From Nostoc indistinguendum CM1-VF10 (lineage in GTDB: Bacteria > Cyanobacteriota > Cyanobacteriia > Cyanobacteriales > Nostocaceae), in the NCBI GenBank assembly GCA_019359215.1, contig JAHHHS010000034.1:1-64000 (forward strand): DNA of 64,000 nt, given 5' to 3'. This document shows, one piece after another, positions 36,229 to 45,424 of the stretch. Below the pieces are notes generated by a model. That model searched no databases. It worked only from the letters and a program-made list of their open reading frames with translations, and had not been told where the DNA came from. The translations under genes were made by a program, and so were the position numbers. How positions within the stretch are numbered: position 1 is the stretch's first letter; every line of letters begins with the position of its first letter.

Positions 36229-37221
36229 ATGGCATCACAAACTATTACTACACGTAAGACTGTAATTATTACGGGAGGTAACACCGGACTAGGTTACCAC
36301 TGTGCAAAAACCATTGCTAGTTCTAATCAAGATTGGCACATTATTATTGCCAGTCGGGACAAGATCAAAGCTACTGCCGCAGTTAAACAACTAATTAGCG
36401 AAACGGCAAATGAGCATATTGAAGCTATGACGCTGGATTTAGGTTTCCTCCCCTCAGTCCGCACCTTTGCTCAAGATTTTGCAACTCGTGATACTCTGCC
36501 ACCATTAAGGGCGATTGTATGTAATGCAGGTATCCAAATTGTGACCGGTACGACATACACTAAAGATGGTTTTGAAACAACATTCGGCGTCAATCATCTT
36601 GGGCATTTTTTACTAGTCAACCTGCTATTGAAATACCTAATTGCCCCTGCGAGAATTGTCTTTGTTAGTAGTGGTGTTCACGACCCAGACAAGTTAGAAG
36701 GTAAAATTATACCGGCGCGCTATCGTCACCCAGAGTTTTTAGCACGGACAGAAACAGACCCTACTGCTTTAGAGGAAAGTCCTGCCAGAAGTGGTATGAG
36801 ACGCTATGCTACCTCAAAACTTTGTAATATTTTATGTACCTACGAGTTGGCGCATCGGCTCCAATCTCAAGGACATAGCACACTGCAACACCCAATTACG
36901 GTGAATGCCTTTGATCCTGGGGCTGTACCTGGTACTGAATTAACTCGACAATACAACCCATTGCTGCGCTTCGCGCTATCGTCAGCCTTTTTACTTCGCT
37001 TGTTGGGTGTAAATGCTAATAGTCCCAGCATTTCTGGCCAAGCTATGGCAAGGCTTGTTCTTGACCCGCAACTAGAAGGTATATCGGCTAGATACTTCAG
37101 TGGTTTGAAAGAGATTGCATCTTCTCAGGAGTCTTATGACAAGCAAAAAGCTGCGGAACTTTGGGAAGTGAGTGCCAAATTGGTGAAGCTCACTGCTGAT
37201 GATTCGATTTGGATATCATAG
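36229..37221 (+). CDS. Short-chain dehydrogenase (protochlorophyllide-reductase-like)
   Basis: 330 residues. Rossmann SDR with TGGNTGLGYH (~15-24), NAG (~99-101), and the active site SSGVHDP (Ser) followed later by RYATSKL (Tyr and Lys). Length and insert pattern resemble protochlorophyllide reductase and retinol-dehydrogenase-like SDRs, but as the last gene of this operon (48 bases after the cyclase-like gene) it is more likely a tailoring enzyme: reduction of the released aldehyde or of a ketone, or a trans-acting KR. Confidence 0.82.
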   Translation: MASQTITTRKTVIITGGNTGLGYHCAKTIASSNQDWHIIIASRDKIKATAAVKQLISETANEHIEAMTLDLGFLPSVRTFAQDFATRDTLPPLRAIVCNAGIQIVTGTTYTKDGFETTFGVNHLGHFLLVNLLLKYLIAPARIVFVSSGVHDPDKLEGKIIPARYRHPEFLARTETDPTALEESPARSGMRRYATSKLCNILCTYELAHRLQSQGHSTLQHPITVNAFDPGAVPGTELTRQYNPLLRFALSSAFLLRLLGVNANSPSISGQAMARLVLDPQLEGISARYFSGLKEIASSQESYDKQKAAELWEVSAKLVKLTADDSIWIS

Positions 37222-37714
37222 CTGATTCTCAATGAGTGAACGATATCCCTCTTCCATCAGTTTAAGGCGAAATAAAAGTTAATTTTTCGTTGGCTGAAAG
37301 GACGAAAATTATTGATTTTTTCAAGACTGATAGAAGAGCGATATTAGGCGATCGCACTCTACTTTTTTCCACTCATCTCACAATTAGAAACCATTTATAA
37401 AGTAAATTTTAAGTGCGTTACCGCTTTGCCATAACGCACCACGATCCAAGAAGGTATGTTAGGCACTCAGTTTATATTTTTTGTAGTAATTAATCTCGAA
37501 ATATGCGCCTAATACACCTAGCAAAAATTGTATTTTTACTTTATAAATAGCCTCTTATACCAATTTTGTATGAAGTTGCATAGAATCAAAAAGCTCTAAA
37601 CTATGATTGGTAATCATTCCAGCTTTCTAAAGTTTCATGCAGCTTCACAATAATTTGGTATTAGGGGTGCTGAATACCCCATCTAATACCTAATCCTCTA
37701 CTGAGACTAGTTAC
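37222..37714. other. Intergenic region between SDR and CylK-like gene
   Basis: Contains one HIP1 site and the inverted-repeat element at 37,557-37,661; no coding frame. The gap suggests that the CylK-like gene has its own promoter. Confidence 0.5.
37557..37661. mobile_element. MITE-like inverted-repeat element
   Basis: ATACCAATTTTGTATGAAGT at the left and the complement of ATACCAAATTATTGTGAAGC at the right, 105 bases end to end. Arms match imperfectly over about 26 bases. TA-rich flanks suggest TA-targeted insertion, but this is not certain. Confidence 0.5.
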
Positions 37715-39724
37715 ATGAATTGTGATAAACAACCAAAGTATTTTAATGCACTGTTAAACAGTGACAGTCTGACTGGAACGTTAAAAAACAAGGCTATAGC
37801 TGGAGTAATAGATAGTCTGACTGGAATGCTGGTAAGTAACCTTCTGACTAACGCAACAAATAATCAAGCAGCAAATAGTAGTGTTGGACTAAACTTTCGA
37901 GATTACTTCCATTTGAGACTGTTCCTGTTTGCTAGTTCATTTATTAAAGATCAGTTTGGAGCTGGACTGCAAAATAGTATTTTATTGAGTCCGACTCTTC
38001 CAGAAAGCGTTCGCGCTTTAATTACAAATTTTGTTGTAGTTGGTACACCTTACAGTGATTCCGAGGTTCTTGCTGGAACTTCACATCCTGATATCATTGC
38101 TGGTCGTGAAGGCAATGATGTCATTCTTGGTGTCAATCCTGGTTCGGCTCATCCTGGACGGGGGGATTTCGATTTCTTCGTCGGTGATGTTGGCAAAGAC
38201 AGATTTATTCTTGGTGATTGGCGAAATGTTTACTATGACGGCAAAGGTACAAAGGATTTAGCTTCAATCGTAGATTTTAATCCAAACGAGGATACAATTC
38301 AGTTGCATGGTAATCAAAGCGACTACCTCCTAGTGAATTTTTCTGAGCTGCAACTATCTGGAGAAGGAACGGCAATCTTTAAGAAAGGTTCTAGACCTGA
38401 TATTATTACTCTCATACCAGGAATTTCTAATTTAAATCTTACTGGAAATTACTTTCAGTTTGTAGGAAATACACCGCCTCCAAAGTCAGACTTCAAGGAG
38501 GTTAAGCAGTTTGGTACTGTTGGACTTGACTACTCTTTTGGTGTTTCTACTGATAATTCTGGTAATGTCTTCTTGACTGGAGCTACCGATGGTAACTTGG
38601 GAAGACTCAATGCTGGGGATAGAGACGCTTGGGTGGCTAAGTATGATGGCAATGGTAACCAACAGTGGGTTCGCCAGTTTGGAACCTCTGGCAGAGATGA
38701 ATCTTTTGGCATTGCCAGCGATCGCTCTGGTAACATTTTTGTAACGGGAACAACCTTTGGCTCATTAGGCAAAGCTAATGCTGGGATAGAAAGAGATGTC
38801 TGGATAGCCAAATATGACACTGATGGTAACCAAAAGTGGATTCAACAGTTTGGGACTTTTGGATTTGACAATACCTATAAAATTGCTACTGATGATTCTG
38901 GCAATGTCTACCTAACAACGTACACTCGTGGCAATCTGTTTGGAGATCAGAATCAAGGTCAAACCGATGTTTGGGTTACCAAATATGATACCAATGGGAA
39001 CCGAGAATGGTCTCAACAGTTTGGGACTCCTGGCTTTGAGTTATCTTTTGGCGTTACCACCGACCATTCAGGCAATGTATATGCTACTGGATGGATTCAA
39101 GATAATTCTGGCAGACTGACCGCAGACTCTTATGATGCTTGGATAACTAAATACGACACCAATGGGAACCAACAGTGGTTTAAAGAGTTTGGAACTTCAG
39201 TTTTTGATTGGTCGTGGGATGTTGCCGCCGACCAATCGGGAAATGTCTATGCTACAGGATTAACTAGTGGTGATTTAGGTGGAACCAATGCTGGTTCTTA
39301 TGATGCTTGGATAGCTAAATATGACACCAATGGTAATCAGAAATGGACGAGGCAGTTGGGAACTGCTGGGGATGATAACGCTTTTGCCATTGCCACAGAC
39401 ATATTCGGCAATATCTATTTAACTGGTGCTACCGATGGTAACTTAGGGGAAGCGAATGCTGGTTCTGATGATGCTTGGGTAGCTAAATATGACGCCAATG
39501 GTAATCAACAGTGGATTACACAGTTTGGAACATCTAATCTTGACAAAGCGTATGATATTGCTGTTGACAATGTTGGTCATGTCTTCGTTACAGGCGTCAC
39601 TGAAGGCTCCCAGGGAGCAACAAACATCGGGTCTTTTGATAGCTGGGTAGGCAAACTGTCTTCAACTGATGGCAGCTTACTGAACTTTAATCCACCTGTA
39701 GTGGATCAACAAGCTTGGTTGTGA
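37715..39724 (+). CDS. CylK-like alkylating enzyme: Ca-binding N-terminus plus SBBP beta-propeller
   Basis: 669 residues without a signal peptide. Residues ~105-250 have an RTX-type calcium-binding character (IIAGREGNDVILGVNPGS, DVGKDRFILGDWRN, FNPNEDTIQLHG). Residues ~262-645 hold seven SBBP propeller blades, each with D-x-W-x-A-K-Y-D-x-x-G-N-x-x-W and QFGT. This architecture is that of CylK, which joins a resorcinol carbon to a secondary alkyl chloride in cylindrocyclophane biosynthesis, and of BrtB-type enzymes that form C-O bonds. CylK is reported to need an Arg in the N-terminal domain and a Tyr in the propeller; candidates here are Arg100 and Tyr473 or Tyr529 (SYDAW). Other SBBP proteins exist, but its presence near a CylC homologue makes CylK the best call. 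Confidence 0.75.
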   Translation: MNCDKQPKYFNALLNSDSLTGTLKNKAIAGVIDSLTGMLVSNLLTNATNNQAANSSVGLNFRDYFHLRLFLFASSFIKDQFGAGLQNSILLSPTLPESVRALITNFVVVGTPYSDSEVLAGTSHPDIIAGREGNDVILGVNPGSAHPGRGDFDFFVGDVGKDRFILGDWRNVYYDGKGTKDLASIVDFNPNEDTIQLHGNQSDYLLVNFSELQLSGEGTAIFKKGSRPDIITLIPGISNLNLTGNYFQFVGNTPPPKSDFKEVKQFGTVGLDYSFGVSTDNSGNVFLTGATDGNLGRLNAGDRDAWVAKYDGNGNQQWVRQFGTSGRDESFGIASDRSGNIFVTGTTFGSLGKANAGIERDVWIAKYDTDGNQKWIQQFGTFGFDNTYKIATDDSGNVYLTTYTRGNLFGDQNQGQTDVWVTKYDTNGNREWSQQFGTPGFELSFGVTTDHSGNVYATGWIQDNSGRLTADSYDAWITKYDTNGNQQWFKEFGTSVFDWSWDVAADQSGNVYATGLTSGDLGGTNAGSYDAWIAKYDTNGNQKWTRQLGTAGDDNAFAIATDIFGNIYLTGATDGNLGEANAGSDDAWVAKYDANGNQQWITQFGTSNLDKAYDIAVDNVGHVFVTGVTEGSQGATNIGSFDSWVGKLSSTDGSLLNFNPPVVDQQAWL

Positions 39725-39993
39725 ATCAATTGGCTGCGATGGTAAATATAGCAGAATCCTGAATTAGAATAGGCTCTCTGCCTAGCTTTGAGGCCTAGAT
39801 AATGTACAGAGAATCCTTGTTTGTAGTAAGGAATTTATCTCTTATAGCCAGGACTAAAGCCCTTATACAATGGATTTTATACCTGAGACTTTTGCACCTT
39901 TTTCAACCTGTCGAACTTACGTTTGTTCAAGTCTAGTTACTTAGGAACTAGATAGCAAAGGAAGAACTTTTTTAAATTTTGGTGAGGTAAATT

Positions 39994-40554
39994 ATGGCGA
40001 TTCTTAAACTAGAAGATGGAACAGTTTATACCCAATTAAAAGATATTGCCCAAGAATTAGCACCTTTAAAAGTTCAACTCAATCGCTGGACTTTAGGAGA
40101 TAATCCTCAATTGCATCGTTTACTAGCAAAAGACAGTCTCAATAAAGAAGAAGAACAAGAAGTACTAAAAACTTTAGACGGGTATTTTGAGCAAATCAAA
40201 GAAACGGCAGGCTATCAAAAGCGGGATTTAGTTGTTGTTCATCCAGGGATACCTAATTTGGATGTGTTGCTCAAGGAGTATGTCAAAATTCATACTCATG
40301 CTGATGATGAAGTACGTTACATCATTGAGGGAGAAAGCGTTTTTGGTTTTGTGCGACCTGATGGTAGCCAGGTAGAACTGACTGTAGAGGCAGAAGATTA
40401 TATTAACCTACCAGCAGGAACCATACATTGGGGTTGTGTGACTCCAGCACGACGGTTGAAAGCAATCCGTTATTTTACCAGCCCTGAAGGTTGGGCTGCA
40501 AATTACACTGGGACAGCAATTCGTTTTCGCCAAGCTGCTTTAGAAACAGTCTAA
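39994..40554 (+). CDS. Acireductone dioxygenase-like cupin
   Basis: 186 residues. Cupin metal ligands His100, His102 and Glu106 (HTHADDEVRYIIEG) and His145 (PAGTIHWG) match acireductone dioxygenase (MtnD) of the methionine salvage route. N-terminal DIAQELAPLKVQLNRW and length also fit. No other salvage gene is nearby, so it may be a housekeeping gene caught between the cluster and the exporter, or a cupin recruited for tailoring. A MITE follows its stop by 23 bases. GGTGAGG lies ahead of the ATG. Confidence 0.78.
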   Translation: MAILKLEDGTVYTQLKDIAQELAPLKVQLNRWTLGDNPQLHRLLAKDSLNKEEEQEVLKTLDGYFEQIKETAGYQKRDLVVVHPGIPNLDVLLKEYVKIHTHADDEVRYIIEGESVFGFVRPDGSQVELTVEAEDYINLPAGTIHWGCVTPARRLKAIRYFTSPEGWAANYTGTAIRFRQAALETV

Positions 40555-40577
40555 AAAATCATACCATTTAGGATTTT

Positions 40578-40735
40578 GGCGTTGCATAAATGCGGGATGA
40601 ATTGAGATTTTTGACAAAGACTAAAGGTAGATTCTTTGCGTCTTTGTGCGGCAGTCTCTCCTGCGTGGAAACCAAAAAGACCACGCTGCCTTGTCTTTGC
40701 GTGAAGTAAAAATCATTCCTAAATTCAGCAATGCC
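40578..40735. mobile_element. MITE-like element, copy B, with 8-bp target duplication
   Basis: 158 bases starting GGCGTTGCATAAATGCGGGA and ending GCAATGCC, flanked on both sides by AGGATTTT (40,570-40,577 and 40,736-40,743). The intact duplication shows recent transposition. It shares termini with 14,784-14,874. Confidence 0.8.
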
Positions 40736-40901
40736 AGGATTTTTATACCAGTTTGAAAAAGAATGATACAGTTACATAGGAGCGTAAAACTTGTATGGTT
40801 TAGATTGCAAAAGTCAAAAAGTATATTTTTTACCTAAGCAAGCACCAAATTTATCGAATTATTGCAGATATAAGCCTTAATGATCAAGGGTAGGTAATAA
40901 T

Positions 40902-42278
40902 ATGGCTCAAACTGCCTCCACAACTACAGATACTCTTCCTAATGCTCCAGTGCTGCCCTCTAAAGTTCGGTCTCGTCTTTTATCGTTGCCTTCACTATTG
41001 GTAGTGGTACTGGCTTTGGCAGCAGGTATTGGCTACACAATCTGGCGATCACAAGGGCAACCAAGAACCGATGTAATTCATGTAAATGGACGGATGGAGG
41101 GCTATGAAACTGAAATTGGTGTCAAGAGAGGCGGTAGGATTGAATGGATCGGTGTGCGCGAAGGCACAGCAGTCAAGAAAGGGCAGCGATTAATCAAGCT
41201 GGATGGTATTGAAGATCAACTACTCGAACAACAACTACGCGCTACTGAGGCACAGTTGACATCTGTGCAATCCGATGAACAGCAGGCATATTCAGATGTG
41301 GAACGAGTAAAAAGCGAAATAGAGCAAGTCAACAGCCAAATTCAAGAAGCCCGATTAAATTTACAACAGTCACAAGGAGATACCCAAGGTAAGGTTGAGC
41401 AGGCTAAGTCTAACGTAGCGGCAGCAAGAGCGCAACTAGTGCAAGCACAGGCACAGGCAAAGCAGGCGGCGGCGGAAGTCAATCTCGCAAAAATGAATCG
41501 CGCTCGCTATGCTGAACTGGTAGCTGAGGGCGCTATTAATCAACAGCAATTTGACCAGGCACAAACCACCTTAGACACAGCAGTAGCGACCCAAGAGGCA
41601 CGACAAGCAGCAATAAATGCTGCTAGGGAACAGTTAAGCGCTGCCCAAGGGGGACTAACCCAAGCGCAAACCACAGGCTTTAACCCTAATATTCGCAACG
41701 CCCAATTGGAAGCGCTCAAGAGAAAACGCGATCAAACCTCTGCCCAGCTAAAATCTGCTTGGGCAAAAGTGAAATCTGCCCAAGCAAGAGTCAAGGATGC
41801 CCAAGCAACTAAGCAGCAAAGCCTGATCCAGATTCAAGATTCCGAGAAAGACCTGAATGTAATTAGTCCCCTGGACGGGGTTGTGACTGTCCGCAGTTTT
41901 GAACCAGGCGCGGTAGTAGGCAGTCAAACCAAAATTCTGACGGTAGTTGACCCGAAGACAATTTATCTGAGAGGTTTTATTCCCGAAGGAGATATCGGCA
42001 AAGTTCGCTTGGGTCAGGTAGTCAAAATTTTTCTCGATTCTGCGCCCAATAAACCTCTCAAAGGTAAGGTGATTGCCATCGACCCACAAGCCTCGTTTAC
42101 GCCAGAAAATATCTATTTTCAGAAAGATAGAGTCAAGCAAGTGGTTGGTGTTCGGATTAGTGTTGAAAACCCGGCTGGCTGCTTTAACCCCAATTTACCC
42201 TATGCTGGCACAGATTTGCCTTGTGCCAAGATTGGAATGCCAGGAGATGCAGAAATTTACTTGCAGGGTGAAGGGTGA
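40902..42278 (+). CDS. HlyD-family membrane fusion protein of an ABC exporter
   Basis: 458 residues. One N-terminal membrane anchor (~29-49), then a lipoyl half (GRMEGYETEIGVKRGGRIEW), a long coiled-coil hairpin (~100-310, very rich in Gln and Ala) and the second lipoyl/beta-barrel part (ISPLDGVVTVRSFEPGAVVG). Similar to YbhG-type periplasmic adaptors. Its stop overlaps the GTG start of the ATPase gene (GTGA), so the two are translationally coupled. Confidence 0.88.
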   Translation: MAQTASTTTDTLPNAPVLPSKVRSRLLSLPSLLVVVLALAAGIGYTIWRSQGQPRTDVIHVNGRMEGYETEIGVKRGGRIEWIGVREGTAVKKGQRLIKLDGIEDQLLEQQLRATEAQLTSVQSDEQQAYSDVERVKSEIEQVNSQIQEARLNLQQSQGDTQGKVEQAKSNVAAARAQLVQAQAQAKQAAAEVNLAKMNRARYAELVAEGAINQQQFDQAQTTLDTAVATQEARQAAINAAREQLSAAQGGLTQAQTTGFNPNIRNAQLEALKRKRDQTSAQLKSAWAKVKSAQARVKDAQATKQQSLIQIQDSEKDLNVISPLDGVVTVRSFEPGAVVGSQTKILTVVDPKTIYLRGFIPEGDIGKVRLGQVVKIFLDSAPNKPLKGKVIAIDPQASFTPENIYFQKDRVKQVVGVRISVENPAGCFNPNLPYAGTDLPCAKIGMPGDAEIYLQGEG

Positions 42279-44266
42279 AACCAGTGAACCACCAAGCAAT
42301 AATTGCTCCTCTCAACATATCTTTAAACGATAGTTTCTCGACTGAAGTCATCCAAGTTAACGGTTTGCACAAACACTATGGTGGACTAGCCGCAGTTAGA
42401 GGAGTTAATTTTACAGTGCGGTCAGGTGAGATGTTTGGACTGATTGGCCCCGATGGTGCGGGTAAGACCACTACCTTTCATATTCTCGGTGGACTAATGG
42501 AGACCACAGCCGGAAAAGTAGAGATATTTGGTCAACCTGCACGAGATGCTCGCTTGATGACGGGGTATTTAACGCAGCAGTTTTCTTTATACTTGGATCT
42601 CAGTATTGATGAGAATTTACGCTATGCAGCAGGATTGCGGCAAGTAGCCGATGATTTGTTGCAAGAACGTCGCCGTAAATACCTGCACTTGATGAATTTA
42701 GAGCAGTTTAGCGATCGCTTGGCTGGGCAACTCTCCGGCGGTATGAAACAAAAGCTAGCCCTATGCTGTGCTTTGGTTTCCCAACCACAACTTCTATTGC
42801 TCGATGAACCCACCACAGGCGTTGACCCAGTTTCTCGGCGGGAATTTTGGGATGTATTGTCAGAACTATCAGCTGAGGGCATGACTATTGTGGTGGCTAC
42901 GCCCTACTTAGATGAAGCTGAACGCTGTCATCGCGTAGCATTAATGTACAGTGGTCAAATTCAAGAAATTGGTACTCCTGCTTCTTTACGTACTAGTCTC
43001 GGCTTGCAACGTTTGGAAGTCCGCACACCCAACCTAGAAAAGACTGAGCAATTATTATCACATTTAGCACAACCAAATATCGTGGATATCCAGACATTTG
43101 GCGATCGCCTTGATGTCCTCGTTAAAGATATTAACGTTGGTGAAACACAGATACAGCAACTGTTACAACAGCATCAGCTCCCATCCTCCAGCATCGAGCG
43201 TGGTGAACCCACACTAGAAAACGTTTTTGTCACACGTCTACGGCAGCAGGGAGGAGTATCAGAATTGTTTGAGTTTCCCCGTTATAGAGGCGGGACACGG
43301 AGAAAGGGGGAAATGTGGCAACAAGACCCTGAGTCCTCCAATATTGCGATCTCTGCTCGCAACCTCACCCGTGTATTTGGCAAATTCCAAGCAGTCAAAA
43401 GCGTCAACATCGAGGTGCGCTACGGTGAAATCTTCGGTCTTTTAGGAGCTAACGGTGCGGGTAAAACTACTACGATCAAAATGCTGTGTGGATTGCTAGA
43501 AGCTAGTAGCGGGGAAATTTCTCTTGGTGGCGAAGTGGGAAACCTGCGTAGTGTCGAACTTCGGCGGCGTATCGGTTACATGAGCCAAAAATTCACCCTC
43601 TACGATGACCTAACAATTTTAGAAAACCTGGAGTTTTATAGCGGTGTTTACGGCGTACCCCGAAAGTTACGTCGAGAAAAAATTGACTGGGTAATTGCTA
43701 CTTGTGGGCTGGAGGGACAAGAAAAGATGCTCACGGGGCAGCTACCGGGTGGCTGGAAGCAGCGAGTAGCTTTTGGTGCTTCGGTGATGCATGAACCAGA
43801 TATTTTATTTCTGGATGAGCCGACATCAGGAGTAGATCCCCTCGCTCGTCGTCAATTTTGGAAGTTAATTAATAATTTTGCTCGTAACGGTACGGCAATA
43901 TTAGTGACTACTCACTACTTAGAAGAAGCGGAACAGTGTAACCGCATGAGCTTTATGGTAGCTGGGAAAACGATGGCAGAGGGTTCGCCTAGTTTTATTA
44001 AAGCCTCCCAACCAGGAAAACTGATCGAAATTGCCGTAGACCAAAATCAAGCTGCCTCAAAGCTACTGAAAAAACATCTAGAGCCATGGCGTGTATCGAT
44101 TTTTGCCAATAGCTTACACGTTGTTCTTGACCAACCCAACGAAGAAATTCCCCAAGTACTGGAAATTTTAGAATCCGCCCACCTGAACGTTAAATCTCTG
44201 CGCCCTATTTCTTTTTCTTTAGAAGATGCATTTATTGGGATAGTGCAACGCGCACAAAAAATATAA
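42275..44266 (+). CDS. ABC exporter ATPase with two fused nucleotide-binding domains (YbhF-like)
   Basis: 663 residues. NBD1: Walker A GPDGAGKTT (58-66), signature LSGGMKQKL (~153), Walker B LLLLDEPTTGVD. NBD2: Walker A GANGAGKTT (~392), signature LPGGWKQRV (~489; Pro in place of Ser), Walker B ILFLDEPTSGVD. Asp61 in the first loop (GPDG) is usual in YbhF-like proteins. The altered second signature suggests asymmetric ATP sites. The GTG start overlaps the hlyD stop. Confidence 0.9.
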   Translation: MKPVNHQAIIAPLNISLNDSFSTEVIQVNGLHKHYGGLAAVRGVNFTVRSGEMFGLIGPDGAGKTTTFHILGGLMETTAGKVEIFGQPARDARLMTGYLTQQFSLYLDLSIDENLRYAAGLRQVADDLLQERRRKYLHLMNLEQFSDRLAGQLSGGMKQKLALCCALVSQPQLLLLDEPTTGVDPVSRREFWDVLSELSAEGMTIVVATPYLDEAERCHRVALMYSGQIQEIGTPASLRTSLGLQRLEVRTPNLEKTEQLLSHLAQPNIVDIQTFGDRLDVLVKDINVGETQIQQLLQQHQLPSSSIERGEPTLENVFVTRLRQQGGVSELFEFPRYRGGTRRKGEMWQQDPESSNIAISARNLTRVFGKFQAVKSVNIEVRYGEIFGLLGANGAGKTTTIKMLCGLLEASSGEISLGGEVGNLRSVELRRRIGYMSQKFTLYDDLTILENLEFYSGVYGVPRKLRREKIDWVIATCGLEGQEKMLTGQLPGGWKQRVAFGASVMHEPDILFLDEPTSGVDPLARRQFWKLINNFARNGTAILVTTHYLEEAEQCNRMSFMVAGKTMAEGSPSFIKASQPGKLIEIAVDQNQAASKLLKKHLEPWRVSIFANSLHVVLDQPNEEIPQVLEILESAHLNVKSLRPISFSLEDAFIGIVQRAQKI

Positions 44267-44278
44267 TTTTGAATCGTT

Positions 44279-45385
44279 ATGAAACGTATTTTTGCTCAAT
44301 GTACCAAAGAATTAGTCCAGTTTCGCCGTGATCGCCTGACCTTGGCGTTAGCATTTCTATTACCATTCTTAACGCTATTGATTTTTGGCTTTGCCATCCG
44401 ATTAGAGAGTAAAAATATTCCCTTAATAGTGCAGGATTTTGACCGCACAAATATTAGTAGTAGTTATATTGAGAGGTTATATGCAACCAATCAATTTCTG
44501 CCCAAACAATGGGCAGCAGATTATTCAGTACAGGAGGCCATTGACAAAGGTATTGCCAAGGTAGCAGTGATTATTCCTGCCGAATTTAGCCAGAATATAC
44601 AAGCTCACAGAAATACTATAGTGCAAGTCCTAATCGATGCCACAGATGTTAATAATGCTCGTGTGATTAAAAATAGTATTCAAGCAGTGACGATTTTTTT
44701 CTCACAAGAGCAAGGGCTTGTGCCAACTACTGGCAGCATTACTCCTCGGATACGCTTATGGTTCAATCCTGGTCGCGAAGAGAGATTGTATGTTGTCCCA
44801 GGAGTATATGCAGTAGTTTTATGGATTTTTCCATCTTTGTTGACAGCAATTGCAATGGTGCGTGAAAAAGAAAAAGGCACTATCCTTCAAGTGTATACCT
44901 CCAGTATTACTGCTAGTGAATTATTACTAGGAAAAGCACTAGCATATCTGATTGTTGCTGCGGTGGAAGCATTAGTGATTATAGGATTGGGGACGCTCAT
45001 TTTTCAAGTTTACTTAATCAGCAATCCGATTCCTTTATTAATTGGTACATTTTTGTTTATTGCAGATAGTGTTTTATTTGGTTTGCTGTTAGGAGTGCGG
45101 AGTAGTAATCAAAATGCAGCTGTACAAGGAGTGGCTCTTATTGGTTTTATTACCTCATTGTTGCTATCTGGCTTTATTTATCCTCTTAATAACATTCCTT
45201 TTCCTCTTTCTTTCGTGTCACTTTTGGTTCCAACTCGTTATTTTATTAACATCACTCGTAGTGTGTTTGTAAGAGGCACCGACTGGACAGATATTTGGTT
45301 AGATTTGTTAATATTATTTATATTTGCGTTATTACTTTTTAATATATCTCGTAAAGCTTTAAACCTGATGCAACTGCCTAATTAA
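44279..45385 (+). CDS. ABC-2 type permease (YbhS/YbhR-like), first subunit
   Basis: 368 residues. One membrane segment at ~22-42, an extracytoplasmic domain of ~130 residues (IPLIVQDFDRTNISSSYIER), and five segments from ~175 to the end; EKEKGTILQVYTS is the usual cytoplasmic coupling region of ABC2 permeases. Starts 12 bases after the ATPase gene. Confidence 0.88.
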   Translation: MKRIFAQCTKELVQFRRDRLTLALAFLLPFLTLLIFGFAIRLESKNIPLIVQDFDRTNISSSYIERLYATNQFLPKQWAADYSVQEAIDKGIAKVAVIIPAEFSQNIQAHRNTIVQVLIDATDVNNARVIKNSIQAVTIFFSQEQGLVPTTGSITPRIRLWFNPGREERLYVVPGVYAVVLWIFPSLLTAIAMVREKEKGTILQVYTSSITASELLLGKALAYLIVAAVEALVIIGLGTLIFQVYLISNPIPLLIGTFLFIADSVLFGLLLGVRSSNQNAAVQGVALIGFITSLLLSGFIYPLNNIPFPLSFVSLLVPTRYFINITRSVFVRGTDWTDIWLDLLILFIFALLLFNISRKALNLMQLPN

Positions 45386-45424
45386 ATTGTTTTTTAATTT
45401 TTTATATATTTCACAATTTATCCT

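Noticed and set aside
17340..39724. A type III PKS (CylI equivalent) within the cluster
   Set aside because: No ~350-residue ketosynthase with the chalcone-synthase-like layout was found on either strand; absence in this window does not exclude a copy elsewhere.
43227..43445. Alternative-frame ORFs inside the exporter and PKS genes
   Set aside because: Shadows of well-supported genes on the other frame or strand.
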